A stretch of DNA of 64,000 nucleotides from Porphyrobacter sp. (GCA_027531395.1 JAPZRO010000004.1:806001-870000), one strand, 5' to 3'. Shown: positions 34,354 through 43,217, numbered from the stretch's first letter. Notes: generated by a model from the letters alone, not told the origin. Made by a program: numbers and translations.

Positions 34354-35126
34354 GCGCGAGCCTTGCTGAAAAGATTGAAGAAATTGGCGGTTGTGACCGC
34401 TATCAGGTGTTCCACGTCCGTTCCGCGAAGTCCGGCGACGAAGGCAGCAGTGTCGGCGACATAGGCGGGTTCACACACCCGCCCCCGATGCGGCACCGGG
34501 GCAAGGAACGGACTGTCGGTTTCGACCAGCAGCTTGTCCTCAGGGATCACTTTCGCGACCTCCTGCAAGTCCTTGGCATTCTTGAAGGTCACGATGCCCG
34601 AAAGCGAGATCGTCAGACCGAGCGCCAGCACCTTCTCGGCAAAGTCGGCCGAGGCGGTGAAGCAGTGGATCAGGGCCGGGAAGGCCCCCTTCCCCATCTC
34701 GTCTGCCAGGATGGCGTAAGTATCCTCTTCCGCATCGCGGGTGTGGATGATGAGCGGCAGCTGCGTCTCACGCGCGACATCAATATGCATACGGAACAGC
34801 GACTTCTGCGCGTCCCTGTCCGACTTGTCGTAATAGTAGTCGAGCCCGGTTTCTCCGATCGCGATGACCTTGGGGTGGCGCGTGGCTTCGAGCAGCGCGG
34901 CGCGGCCCAAGTCCTGATGCGAGTCGGCCTCGTGCGGGTGGATGCCGACGCTGGCGAAGACATCGGGTTCGCGCGCAGCCGTGCCGACCACCTGATCCCA
35001 TTCGCTCTGACGAGTCGAGATATTGAGGAAGGCCCCCACGCCCGCTGCCCGCGCCCGCGCCAGCACGCCCTCGCGGTCCTCGACGAGGCCTTTGTATTCG
35101 AGGTGGCAGTGGCTATCGACCAGCAT
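34350..35126 (-). CDS. tatD: TatD family metal-dependent DNase
   Basis: 258 residues, a TIM-barrel hydrolase. Metal ligands appear in DSHCHLEY (residues 4-11), the ETGLDYYYD segment, LIIHTRDAEEDT, IHCFTAS and ETDSPFLAP. TatD proteins have 3'-5' exonuclease activity and are implicated in DNA repair and turnover. The ATG at 35126 shares one base with the metG stop; a longer in-frame reading would run antisense-like through metG and is rejected. Confidence 0.95.
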   Translation of the reverse strand: MLVDSHCHLEYKGLVEDREGVLARARAAGVGAFLNISTRQSEWDQVVGTAAREPDVFASVGIHPHEADSHQDLGRAALLEATRHPKVIAIGETGLDYYYDKSDRDAQKSLFRMHIDVARETQLPLIIHTRDAEEDTYAILADEMGKGAFPALIHCFTASADFAEKVLALGLTISLSGIVTFKNAKDLQEVAKVIPEDKLLVETDSPFLAPVPHRGRVCEPAYVADTAAFVAGLRGTDVEHLIAVTTANFFNLFSKARA

Positions 35127-36691
35127 CAGGCGCCGGCCTCCTCGGCCGGCAGTTCGAGCCGGGGGAAAAGCGGGGTCGGCGCGATGATCCGGTAATCGCT
35201 TTCCGCGAGCGGCGAATACCAGTGGCTGCGGATCCCGGCGATGGTGCGCAGATCGTCCGGAATGCCGAGCGTATCCAGCAGCTTGGCGCTGCTTGCCGGG
35301 ATCACCGGGCTGATCGCGACGGCCAGCTGCGCGATGCAGATATAGAGCGTGGCGAGCACCGTCTCCATCCGCTCCGGATCGGTCTTGCGCAGGGTCCAGG
35401 GGGCTTCGCTGTCGATATAGGCGTTGCAGGCGAACACGGCCTGAAGCCACGCCTCGACCGCCTGTTGCAGCGCAAGGCTTTCGAAAGCCTCGGGAATATC
35501 GGTGGTAATCGCACGATCGACCGCGGCGAACAGCGCGTTGTCGGCCTCGCTGTGCCCCCGGATCGCGGGGAGGTAGCCATCGAGGTTCTTGGCGATGAAG
35601 CCGAGCGTCCGCTGCGCGAGGTTGCCGAAGGCATTGCCGAGCTCGCCATTTGCCCTTTGGACAATAGCTTCGGGCGAATAGCTGCCATCCTGTCCGAAGG
35701 CGACTTCGCGCATCAGGAAGTAGCGCAAGGCATCCACCCCGAAGCGTTCGGCCAGTTCCAGCGGATCGGTGACATTGCCGAGCGACTTCGATTCCTTCTG
35801 CCCGCGATTGAGCAGGAAGCCGTGGCCGAACACCTGCTTGGGCAGCGGGAGATTGGCGCTCATCAGGAAGGCGGGCCAGTAGATCGTGTGGAAGCGCACG
35901 ATATCCTTGCCGATCAGGTGCAGACTGGCGGGCCAGAACTCGCCCATGTCGTCGGGATAACCGAGGCCCGTCAGGTAGTTGGTGAGCGCATCGACCCACA
36001 CATACATCACATGGCCATCAGCGCCCGGTACCGGCACGCCCCAGTCGAAGCTGGTGCGGCTGATCGAGAGATCGCGCAGGCCCTGCTCGACGAAGGCGAT
36101 CATCTCGTTGCGGCGGCTTGCCGGTTCGAGGAAGCCGGGGCTCTTGAGCAATTCAAGCAGTTGGCCCTGATACTTGGAAAGCCGGAAGAACCAGCTTTCC
36201 TCGACGGTCCATTCGACCGGCGTGCCCTGCGGGGAGAGCTTCGCCCCGCCCTCGCCCTCGACCAGTTCGCTCTCGTCGTAATAGGCCTCGTCGCGGACCG
36301 AGTACCAGCCCTCGTAGCGATCAAGATAGAGATCGCCCGCCGCCTCCATCGCCTGCCAGATCGCCTGGCTGGCGCGGTAGTGATCGGGCTCCGAGGTGCG
36401 GATGAAGCGGTCATAGGACACGTTCAGAGCGTCGCACATCTCGCGGAAATAGGCGGACATTTCGTCGGCGAGATCGCGCGGGGTGCGGCCTTGCTCCTCG
36501 GCCTTGCGCGCCATCTTGAGCCCGTGCTCGTCGGTGCCTGTCTGGAACCGCACGCGGCGGCCGGCAAGCCGCTGGAAGCGCGCGATCACGTCCGCCGCAA
36601 TCGCCTCGTAGGCGTGCCCGATGTGCGGCCGCCCGTTGGGGTAGGAGATCGCGGTGGTGATGTAGAAGGGAGTGGTATCGGTCTCAGCCAT
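35126..36691 (-). CDS. metG: methionyl-tRNA synthetase
   Basis: 521 residues, class I aminoacyl-tRNA synthetase that charges tRNA-Met. The HIGH motif is PHIGHAYE near residue 23, and the KMSKS-type loop is KESKSLGN near 297. The four-cysteine zinc knuckle of the E. coli type is missing, as in the shorter MetG2-type enzymes, and there is no C-terminal tRNA-binding extension. The ATG at 36691 lies 8 bases inside the holB 3' end. Part of the long minus-strand operon. Confidence 0.96.
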   Translation of the reverse strand: MAETDTTPFYITTAISYPNGRPHIGHAYEAIAADVIARFQRLAGRRVRFQTGTDEHGLKMARKAEEQGRTPRDLADEMSAYFREMCDALNVSYDRFIRTSEPDHYRASQAIWQAMEAAGDLYLDRYEGWYSVRDEAYYDESELVEGEGGAKLSPQGTPVEWTVEESWFFRLSKYQGQLLELLKSPGFLEPASRRNEMIAFVEQGLRDLSISRTSFDWGVPVPGADGHVMYVWVDALTNYLTGLGYPDDMGEFWPASLHLIGKDIVRFHTIYWPAFLMSANLPLPKQVFGHGFLLNRGQKESKSLGNVTDPLELAERFGVDALRYFLMREVAFGQDGSYSPEAIVQRANGELGNAFGNLAQRTLGFIAKNLDGYLPAIRGHSEADNALFAAVDRAITTDIPEAFESLALQQAVEAWLQAVFACNAYIDSEAPWTLRKTDPERMETVLATLYICIAQLAVAISPVIPASSAKLLDTLGIPDDLRTIAGIRSHWYSPLAESDYRIIAPTPLFPRLELPAEEAGA

Positions 36692-37640
36692 GGGCCGGTT
36701 CGCTAGCGGGGGCGGCGGCGACAAGCAAGCTGCCGATCTCGAAGGGGAGCATCCCGGGATCGAAATTGGCGGTGGGGACCTCGGCGGCAAGGTTGACCAG
36801 CGCGCCATGGGCATCGATCAGCCGTTCGCGCTGGGGGGCATCGCCGGTCTTGCGCGCCGCACGGGCGACCAGCCCCTGCGCCAGATCGAGCACCGCCTGC
36901 ACGCGCTCGCGATCAGCGCGCGGGCCGATCAACCGGGCGAGCTCCCCGCGCCCGGCAAAAGTGGCATCGCCGCCGGCCAGCAGCGCATCGATCACCCGCG
37001 CGATCGGGACGAGATCCTGCTCGGCAAAGCGCAGTGCCGCGCCGAAAGAGCCTTCCGCTGCCGCAATCGCGGCCGGATCGGGCGGCACCCCGGCATCATC
37101 CAGCATCGCGGCGATCTGGCGGTCGGTCAGCACCGGGAATCGCAGCGTGCGGCAGCGCGAGCGGATGGTCGGCAGCAGCCGTGCGGGGCGGTGGGTGACG
37201 AGCAGGAAGAAGGTGCCCGCTGGCGGTTCCTCAAGGCTCTTGAGCAGCGCGTTGGCAGCGGCCTTTTCCATGTCGTCGGCGGGATCGATGATGATCGCGC
37301 GGCGATTGCCCAGCGTCGGGCGGGTGATCAGCCGCCGTTGCATCGCGCGGATCTGCTTGATGCGGATCGATCGCGCGAGTTCGAAGGGCTTGCCGTCGGC
37401 CTGCGCCTTCTCGGCCTTGTCGTCCTTGGGCCCGTAGGTCAGCACGATGATGTCGGGATGATCGCCCGAGGGCTGCGGCACGCCCGGTTCGGCCACCAGT
37501 TCGCGCGCGGCGGCCAGAGCGAAGTCGCGCTTGCCGAGACCGCTCTTGCCCGCCAGCAGCCAGCCGTGATGCATCCGCTCGCCGCCCAGTGCATCGCGCC
37601 ACTGGCGCCACGCCTCGCCCTGATTGGGCCAGGCGGTCAT
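36684..37640 (-). CDS. holB: DNA polymerase III delta' subunit
   Basis: 318 residues, clamp-loader delta'. The AAA+ fold begins with GWLLAGKSGLGKRDFALA near residue 27, and the sensor region is LLKSLEEPPAGTFFLLV followed by IRSRCRTLRF. Unlike in E. coli delta', the P-loop here (GKSGLGKR) looks nearly intact. Clamp loading with gamma/tau and delta is the role. ATG at 37640 overlaps the tmk stop (ATGA); tmk-holB is a conserved pair. Confidence 0.94.
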   Translation of the reverse strand: MTAWPNQGEAWRQWRDALGGERMHHGWLLAGKSGLGKRDFALAAARELVAEPGVPQPSGDHPDIIVLTYGPKDDKAEKAQADGKPFELARSIRIKQIRAMQRRLITRPTLGNRRAIIIDPADDMEKAAANALLKSLEEPPAGTFFLLVTHRPARLLPTIRSRCRTLRFPVLTDRQIAAMLDDAGVPPDPAAIAAAEGSFGAALRFAEQDLVPIARVIDALLAGGDATFAGRGELARLIGPRADRERVQAVLDLAQGLVARAARKTGDAPQRERLIDAHGALVNLAAEVPTANFDPGMLPFEIGSLLVAAAPASEPAHG

Positions 37641-38272
37641 GGCAGGAGGTCCGCGAGGGCCGCGATGATCCGCGCGTGCACCTCCTCCGGCGCGCCGATC
37701 CCGTCGATCCGCGCGAAACCGGACGGATCGGCTGCGGCGATGGCGCGGAAGGCGGCGGCGACGGCGCGGTGATAATCGGCAGGGCGACCCTCGATCGCAT
37801 CGGTCTCGGCCCCGCGCGCGGCCAGCCGCCCGGCAAGCGCGGCTTCGTCGCCTTCGAGGAGGATCACCCGGTCAGGCCTCAGCCCGTCGCTGCCAAGGCC
37901 GTGGAGCGCGAGGATCGCCTCGTCCCCCAGCCCCCCTGCCCCGCCCTGATAGGCGCGGCTTGAATCTACGAAGCGGTCGCAGATCACCCATTCGCCGCGG
38001 TCAAGCGCCGGGCGGATCAGGTGCGCGACATGATCGGCGCGGGCGGCGGCAAAGAGCAGGGCTTCGGCCTCGGGTGTCCAGCCTGCCTCGCCCGGCGGCG
38101 CGAGCAGCAGGTTACGGATCGCCTCTGCACCCGGGGTTCCGCCCGGCTCGCGGGTGGTGACGACGGTAAGCCCCCTCGCCCGCAGCGCCTCAGCCAGCAG
38201 GCGCGCCTGGGTCGACTTGCCCGCCCCCTCCCCGCCCTCGAAGGCGATGAAGCGACCCTTTGCGCTGCTCAT
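37637..38272 (-). CDS. tmk: thymidylate kinase
   Basis: 211 residues. Tmk phosphorylates dTMP to dTDP. The P-loop is FEGGEGAGKSTQ (residues 10-21), TTREPGGTPGAE near 39 is the substrate loop, and DRFVDSSRAYQGG near 99 is the DRx region. The expected LID arginine region is less clear, as GRLAARGAETDAIEGR. ATG at 38272 overlaps the dac stop. Second of the tmk-holB pair in the operon. Confidence 0.95.
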   Translation of the reverse strand: MSSAKGRFIAFEGGEGAGKSTQARLLAEALRARGLTVVTTREPGGTPGAEAIRNLLLAPPGEAGWTPEAEALLFAAARADHVAHLIRPALDRGEWVICDRFVDSSRAYQGGAGGLGDEAILALHGLGSDGLRPDRVILLEGDEAALAGRLAARGAETDAIEGRPADYHRAVAAAFRAIAAADPSGFARIDGIGAPEEVHARIIAALADLLP

Positions 38273-39444
38273 GAGAACAATCCGGCGATCGCGTTGACGA
38301 TCCGGTCGAGCGGCCCTGCAACGCCCACCGCCTCGGCGGCATAGAGCGGGATACGCGCGGGCGCGGCGCCGGGCGCGGTGATTTCGAGCACCGCGACTTC
38401 CTGCCCTGCCGCAATCGGGGCGCGCAGCGGGCCTTCATAGCGGATGGTGCCGGTCAGCGCGCCGTTGCTGCCGCGCGGCAGGTTGACCGCGAGCGCGCCC
38501 TTGCCGACCAGCGCGACATGGCGCGCATCGCCGTCCTGCACCCGCGCCTCGCCCACCACCGCGCCGGGATCGAACAGCCGGCGCCGGTCGAAGGCGGCAA
38601 AGCCCCATTCCATGTAGTCCCGCGCCACCCTCGCCCGCAGGCGACCGTTCTCGACCCCCGCCAGCACCATCACCAGCCGCTGGCCATTGCGCTGCGCGGT
38701 ACCGAGATAGGAGAAGCCGGATTCGTTGGTGAAGCCGGTCTTGATCCCGTCCGCACCCGGCACGCGCCCGATCAGCGGATCGTGATTGACCTGCGCGATG
38801 CCCTTGTAGTCGAACCCGCTGCGACCGATGTAGTATCCGAACTTGTCGGGGTGGCGCGCCAGCATCGCCCGGGCGAGGCGCACCAGATCATGCGCGGTGG
38901 TGAAGGTGCGCCCTTCGTCGGGAAAGCCGTTAGGGGTGCCGAAGTGGCTGCCGCTCATGCCGAGCCGCCACGCCGCCTCGTTCATCGCCTGCGTCCAGCC
39001 CGCGACCGATCCGGCATATCCCTCGGCCAGCACCGCCGCACCGTCATTTGCCGAGACATTGGCGATACCGAGAATAAGGTCGTCCACTCGCACCCGCTCG
39101 CCTGCGTCGAGGAACATGGTCGAGCCCTTGCGCCGCCATTCGCGCGCCACCACCGGGCTCATCATGTAGACCTGCGCCGGATCGAGCTTGCCCTGCTCGA
39201 TCAGTTCGAAGGCGAGATAGAGCGTCATCACCTTGGTGACCGAGGCCGGCATGAAGCGGCGGTCGGGATTGCGCGCGTGGAGCACCTGTCCGCTGGTGAG
39301 GTCGATCAGCAGCGCTACCGGCGCCTCCTCGGCGGTGGGCGGCGTGGGCACGCCCCGCTCGAACGGCAGTTGCGCGCGGGCGGGAATGGCGAGCGCGCCA
39401 AGCAGGATCAGGAACAGCGCGAGACGCGAAATCATGGGGGGCAT
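38269..39444 (-). CDS. D-alanyl-D-alanine carboxypeptidase (PBP5/6 type)
   Basis: 391 residues. A signal peptide (ends near ARAQ, about residue 25) exports it to the periplasm. The serine peptidase motifs are SVTK (SxxK) near residue 67, SAND (SxN) near 129 and KTG in GIKTGFT near 231. A C-terminal beta-rich domain follows, as in PBP5. It trims the terminal D-Ala of peptidoglycan stem peptides. ATG at 39444; a second ATG at 39435 is possible and neither has a strong ribosome-binding site. Gene symbol dacC/dacF is not separable here. Confidence 0.93.
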   Translation of the reverse strand: MPPMISRLALFLILLGALAIPARAQLPFERGVPTPPTAEEAPVALLIDLTSGQVLHARNPDRRFMPASVTKVMTLYLAFELIEQGKLDPAQVYMMSPVVAREWRRKGSTMFLDAGERVRVDDLILGIANVSANDGAAVLAEGYAGSVAGWTQAMNEAAWRLGMSGSHFGTPNGFPDEGRTFTTAHDLVRLARAMLARHPDKFGYYIGRSGFDYKGIAQVNHDPLIGRVPGADGIKTGFTNESGFSYLGTAQRNGQRLVMVLAGVENGRLRARVARDYMEWGFAAFDRRRLFDPGAVVGEARVQDGDARHVALVGKGALAVNLPRGSNGALTGTIRYEGPLRAPIAAGQEVAVLEITAPGAAPARIPLYAAEAVGVAGPLDRIVNAIAGLFS

Positions 39445-39497
39445 CACGCGGGCGGCTATAGCCCTGCCCCCCGCGCTTGGCGAGGTGGCGAGCATGC

Positions 39498-40544
39498 TCA
39501 GTTCACGATTTCGTCGGCCAGCAGTCCGACGCTCACCGCGTAGTAGTTGGAGCAGTTGTATTCGAGGATTGCGCGGTAGTTGCCGGTCAGCAGCCATGCC
39601 GGGGTGCCGGGCCCGTCGGGCTGGAACAGCGAAACCATCACCTCGTCCGCCAGACCACCTTGCGCCACCACGCCCAGTGCGCGCCATTCGGCGACAGTCT
39701 TCCACACGCTATGGCGTTCATGCACGCGCGGGCAGAGCGGCGCCGAGAGGCGGTTCTTGTAGGCATCGACGTTGAAGCCAAAGGGCACAGCGGCGCGCAC
39801 GCCCCAGGGCTGCCCCGGCCGCCAGCCGGCGTCGCGGAAATAGTTGGCGATCGAGGCGAAGGTGTCGGGCCGGTTGGTAAAGATGTCCGAGCGCCCGTCG
39901 CCATCGCCGTCGGTGGCGAGGCGCAGGTAGACGCTGGGGAGGAACTGCGGATTGCCGAAGGCCCCGGCATAGCTGCCCACCAGCTGCGAGCGGGCATAGC
40001 CCTTGTCGGCGATCTTGAGCAGGGCGATGAATTCGCCCTCGAACAGCTCGCGCCGCCGCCCTTCCCACGCCAGTGTCGCAAGGCTGCGGGCCAGATCGAA
40101 ATCGCCCTTCACCCGGCCATAGCTGGTCTCGTGTCCGAAGATCGCGACGATGATCGCGCCCGGCACGCCGGTCTCGCGCTCGATCCGGGCGAGCTGGTCG
40201 CGGTGCTGGCTGTAGACCGCCCGCCCGCTGGCGATGCGCTCGCCATTGACGTGGGTGGCGATATAGGGCGCGACCGGCGGGTAGCCCTGCGTGGTGGCGC
40301 TGCCGGGCTGGTTGCGGTCAAGCCGGATCACGCGCTCGTTGGGAGTCAGGCCAGCGGTCATGCGCTCGATGGTATCGCTGCTCACACCCTCGGCGCGGGC
40401 GCGGGCCTTGAGCAGTTCCAGATAGGCCTCGAACGAGAGTCCGGAAGACGCCTGCGCCATCGCCGGAGCCGGCACACTGGCAGCCCCCGGCAGGGCCGCG
40501 GTGGCAAGGGCAAGACAGGCGGCGGAAAGCAGACGGGGAATCAT
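39498..40544 (-). CDS. lytic murein transglycosylase, MltB family
   Basis: 348 residues. A signal peptide (about 1-30, MIPRLLSAACLALATA start) exports it. The catalytic glutamate lies in FGHETSYGR. Family blocks are SYAGAFGNPQFLPSVYLRLA and DIFTNRPDTFASIANYFRDA. A peptidoglycan-binding C-terminal domain is not obvious. It cleaves glycan strands to 1,6-anhydromuramic ends. The ATG at 40544 is chosen so that the signal peptide is intact. First gene of the long minus-strand operon ending at 33374. Confidence 0.93.
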   Translation of the reverse strand: MIPRLLSAACLALATAALPGAASVPAPAMAQASSGLSFEAYLELLKARARAEGVSSDTIERMTAGLTPNERVIRLDRNQPGSATTQGYPPVAPYIATHVNGERIASGRAVYSQHRDQLARIERETGVPGAIIVAIFGHETSYGRVKGDFDLARSLATLAWEGRRRELFEGEFIALLKIADKGYARSQLVGSYAGAFGNPQFLPSVYLRLATDGDGDGRSDIFTNRPDTFASIANYFRDAGWRPGQPWGVRAAVPFGFNVDAYKNRLSAPLCPRVHERHSVWKTVAEWRALGVVAQGGLADEVMVSLFQPDGPGTPAWLLTGNYRAILEYNCSNYYAVSVGLLADEIVN

Positions 40545-40633
40545 ATTCCTAGGGATGTCACACCTTGCGCCATTTCCCAACCACTCAAGGGTGGTGACTT
40601 GGGCAAAGCGCCCCGCTAGAGGGCCAAAAGCAA

Positions 40634-40723
40634 GGACAGGTGGCCGAGTGGTTTAAGGCAGCGGTCTTGAAAACCGCCGTAGGTGCAAGCCTACCGTGGG
40701 TTCGAATCCCACCCTGTCCGCCA
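40634..40723 (+). tRNA. tRNA-Ser (TGA)
   Basis: A class II tRNA of 90 bases. Acceptor GGACAGG (40634-40640) pairs with CCTGTCC (40713-40719); anticodon stem GCGGT/ACCGC encloses CTTGAAA with anticodon TGA. A long variable arm (about GTAGGTGCAAGCCTAC) identifies tRNA-Ser. Discriminator G is followed by an encoded CCA. Divergent from the mltB gene. Confidence 0.97.
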
Positions 40724-40800
40724 CCTTTGCGGGCGACTTGCCCGCGAATTGACTCATGCCGCCAGCCCTCTAGGTTTATCGCCGGAAAAGGGGGCATCCA

Positions 40801-41418
40801 ATGACATCGATCCTGGCAACGGGCGTTCTTGCCGCACTGGCTCTGACCCAGTCCGCACAACCAGCCGCGGTCCCTCCACCGGTGGAGCAGGCAAGCGCCG
40901 ATTGCACGTACCCGGTCTATGCGTCCGACCAGCTGGTGTGTTCTGATCCCGCCCTGCGCGCGCAGGATCAGAAGCTTGCCGCGCTGATCGCCGCCGCGCC
41001 GCTGGTCAACCAACGCCGGTTGATCGAGGGCGATACCGACTGGTTCAGCCGCAGCCGACGCTGCGCCTTTGCTGCCGACCACCGCGCGTGCCTGGAATCG
41101 GCCTATCGGGAACGCATCGCGGTGCGCGCGGCGCTGGCCGAGGCGCCGGCTACGCAAGGCGAAGCCCTCTTGTGCCGGTCCGGCGACAGCAGCAGGGGCA
41201 TGATCCTCGCGCCTGCCGCCGCAGATCCCGCTGCGCTGGTCCTGCGAAACCGGTCATCGGGAGAGACCCACGCGGTGGTGTTCGCCCCCGCTGCCGAGGG
41301 CGCGCCATGGCAGCCCTTCGCCAGCTACAAGCGCCGGGGCGAGCGGGTGCGTTTCACGAGCCTCCAAGGTGTGCTGGTGGCTTGCAAGACCTCGCCCGCC
41401 AGCCCGCCCGCGCCTTAG
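40801..41418 (+). CDS. LprI-like exported protein
   Basis: 205 residues. Signal peptide (about 1-22) then a short Pro-rich linker. The part from about 33 to 105 resembles the lysozyme-inhibitor LprI/DUF1311 domain, with CTYPVYASDQLVCSDP, then RRCAF and RACLESAYRERI, giving four cysteines in the expected pattern. The C-terminal half (CRSGDSS..., ACKTSP) has two more cysteines and is not recognised. Whether it inhibits lysozyme is unknown. AAGGGGG precedes the ATG. Its last 4 bases overlap the convergent crp gene. Confidence 0.78.
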   Translation: MTSILATGVLAALALTQSAQPAAVPPPVEQASADCTYPVYASDQLVCSDPALRAQDQKLAALIAAAPLVNQRRLIEGDTDWFSRSRRCAFAADHRACLESAYRERIAVRAALAEAPATQGEALLCRSGDSSRGMILAPAAADPAALVLRNRSSGETHAVVFAPAAEGAPWQPFASYKRRGERVRFTSLQGVLVACKTSPASPPAP

Positions 41419-42128
41419 CCTTCCTCGCCGAATTCCGCCAGTTCGGTCAGGTAATCCGGATCGAGCAGCACCAGTTCGCGCCCCTCGCGCGCGATGATGC
41501 CCTGCGCTTCCCAGTCCGACAGCAGCCGGCTGACATTCTCGCGCGCGAGGCCCGCAAAGGCGCCCAGATCGCTTTGGCTGAGGTTGAAGCGCAGCCGCCC
41601 CTTGCCCTGTTCGTGATCGATCAGGCGCACCAGCGCCCGCGCCAGACGCGGCGCCATCGAGAAGGTGCGGTCGCTCTCGATCACAAGGTTGAGCTGCCGG
41701 ATCCGGCGCGCGAGCTCGCGCATGACCCCTGCGACCGATGCCGGATTGGCCATGGCGGCGGCAAGAAAGGTCGGCCCGGGCAGCAGCAGAACGGTCGAGG
41801 GCACGGCGGCGGTAACCGTGGCGGTGCGCGGGCCCTTGTCGAGCATCGCGATCTCGCCGACGATTTCGCCGGGGCTGCAGTAGTTGAGGATGATCTCGCG
41901 TCCTCCGGCACTGACCATGCTGATCTTCAGACCGCCGGACAGCAGGCAGACCGCAAAGTCGCCATCCTCGTCGCCCTGCGTGATGATCGCCTCGCCCGGC
42001 TTCAGTTCGCGCCGAGCGGCGCTGCTGAGCAATGCGTGCAGCTGGGCCGGTTCAAGCGCCCGCAGCAAGGTCCCCGGTGCAAGTGTCGCAATCAGATCGT
42101 CGAGCCTGTCCATCGCGTCTGCCTCCAT
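41415..42128 (-). CDS. Crp/Fnr family transcription regulator
   Basis: 237 residues. The cyclic-nucleotide-binding domain (about 20-140) has the binding cassette GEIVGEIAMLDKGPRTATV. The C-terminal helix-turn-helix is LSQSDLGAFAGLARENVSRL. The recognition helix ARENVSRLL keeps the R-E-x-x-x-R spacing that reads GTGA in E. coli CRP. No FNR-type N-terminal cysteine cluster is present. I choose ATG 42128 because AAGGGAG lies about 8 bases upstream; 42113 is an alternative. A CRP-type palindrome lies 64 bases upstream. It may bind cAMP, but this is not proven. Confidence 0.9.
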   Translation of the reverse strand: MEADAMDRLDDLIATLAPGTLLRALEPAQLHALLSSAARRELKPGEAIITQGDEDGDFAVCLLSGGLKISMVSAGGREIILNYCSPGEIVGEIAMLDKGPRTATVTAAVPSTVLLLPGPTFLAAAMANPASVAGVMRELARRIRQLNLVIESDRTFSMAPRLARALVRLIDHEQGKGRLRFNLSQSDLGAFAGLARENVSRLLSDWEAQGIIAREGRELVLLDPDYLTELAEFGEEG

Positions 42129-42191
42129 TGGTCTGTCTCCCTTGGCCTTCCTCCCGTGGCCAATTCGTAACAGACATTTTTTTGGCCTCGC

Positions 42192-42205
42192 GTGATGCCC
42201 ATCAC
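42192..42205. promoter_or_regulatory. CRP-type palindrome upstream of crp-like gene
   Basis: GTGATGCCCATCAC is a perfect GTGA-N6-TCAC palindrome, matching the core of the CRP consensus. It lies 64 bases upstream of the crp-like start on the minus side and about 40 bases upstream of the proposed sRNA start on the plus side, the distance expected of a class II activator site for the sRNA. The regulator's recognition helix fits this sequence. Confidence 0.6.
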
Positions 42206-42236
42206 AGGCGGACGCGCCGCGGTCGATTACTTGCTC

Positions 42237-42354
42237 CTCAACCCGACGGTGTGCAGCACACTGCCGGAGCGGATTTGACCGAGCGACCCGCCGGAAGGGA
42301 CCCCCCTTCCGTGACCCTGGGCCCACACTCCCAAACGGGTGTGGGCCCCTTTTC
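42237..42354 (+). ncRNA. candidate small RNA next to crp
   Basis: The region between the crp-like gene and the methyltransferase has no reading frame of note but ends in a strong plus-strand terminator at 42319-42354. Upstream, hairpins GTGTG/CACAC (42249-42261) and GGAAGGG/CCCTTCC (42293-42310) are predicted. Just after the CRP-type site a GATTAC -10-like hexamer (42225-42230) fits a start near 42237. CTCCTC at 42234-42239 and CCCCTTCC at 42303-42310 could pair with ribosome-binding sites. The plus strand has no protein gene to which the terminator belongs, so an sRNA of about 115 bases is the best reading. Confidence 0.5.
42319..42354 (+). terminator. intrinsic terminator, plus strand
   Basis: GGGCCCACAC (42319-42328) pairs with GTGTGGGCCC (42339-42348) around a 10-base loop (TCCCAAACGG), followed by CTTTTC. 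There is no T run in the minus direction, so it serves plus-strand transcription, here the proposed sRNA, and not the methyltransferase gene. Confidence 0.8.
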
Positions 42355-42362
42355 GCCAGGCC

Positions 42363-43217
42363 TCAGGCCTGCGCACACACCAGCCACGCCTTGGCCTGCA
42401 TCATCACCCCTTCGCCATCGACATGGCGGCGGGTGAACAGGTCAACAAGATCGGCGCGCGCCGCCGCGCGGGTCTCGTCGCCAGCCTCGTCGAGCGCGCG
42501 GCCGACCGCCATCGACGACAGCACGAAATCGACCGCGTCCTGCGGCGTCGCGCCCGGCCCGCCGACCGCTTGACGTCCTTCATAGGCCGCGACGTCCATT
42601 CCGGCGTAGCCCGCCTCGGTCAGGATTTCCTCGAGGTATGTCAGGTCTTCGAAGGCAAACGGCCCCGGCGCGCGCGGCGTTGCGGGCGGGATCTCGATAT
42701 GCTGGCGCACCACGCCCATGACTTCCATCATCCAGAGGTTGTCGCGCGGGTGCGCCCAGACCGCGAGGTCGATCCGCGCGCCCGGCTTCAGCATCGTCCT
42801 GAGGTTGGTGAAGGCGGCGACCGGTTCGGGGAAGAACATCGAACCGAAACGCGAGAACAGCCGGTCGAAAGGCGGCTCGTCGAGCTGGGCGGTTGCGGCA
42901 TCGGCGCAGATGAAGCGCGCGGTGCTGCCAGCGGCTGCGGCACGCTGGCGCGCGGCCTCGATCAGCATTGGCGCGATATCGAGGCCCAGCGCCGCGCCGT
43001 CAGACCCCACCGCCGCCGCTATGGCGAGCGTGGTCGCCCCGCCCCCGCAGCCCAGATCGAGCACCCTCTCGCCCGGCCGATAGGCCGCGCGTTCCAGCAG
43101 ACCGGCACCGATGGGGGCGATCATGCCCTCGAAGCGGTCGAGACTGGCGAGCCAGCGCGCGCCCATCTCGCCGGCCCAATCCTCACCCTTGAGTGCCTCG
43201 GGTGCGGGCGCACCCAT
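42363..43217 (-). CDS. SAM-dependent methyltransferase
   Basis: 284 residues, class I methyltransferase. The SAM-binding motif I is VLDLGCGGGATTLAIA near residue 53, with LGLDIAPMLIEAARQR next and the acidic ADAATAQLDEPPFDRL motif. It resembles the UbiE/UbiG-like group; the substrate is unknown. ATG at 43217 shares one base with the lpdA stop, so it is probably co-transcribed downstream of lpdA. It is not part of the pyruvate dehydrogenase complex itself. Confidence 0.9.
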   Translation of the reverse strand: MGAPAPEALKGEDWAGEMGARWLASLDRFEGMIAPIGAGLLERAAYRPGERVLDLGCGGGATTLAIAAAVGSDGAALGLDIAPMLIEAARQRAAAAGSTARFICADAATAQLDEPPFDRLFSRFGSMFFPEPVAAFTNLRTMLKPGARIDLAVWAHPRDNLWMMEVMGVVRQHIEIPPATPRAPGPFAFEDLTYLEEILTEAGYAGMDVAAYEGRQAVGGPGATPQDAVDFVLSSMAVGRALDEAGDETRAAARADLVDLFTRRHVDGEGVMMQAKAWLVCAQA

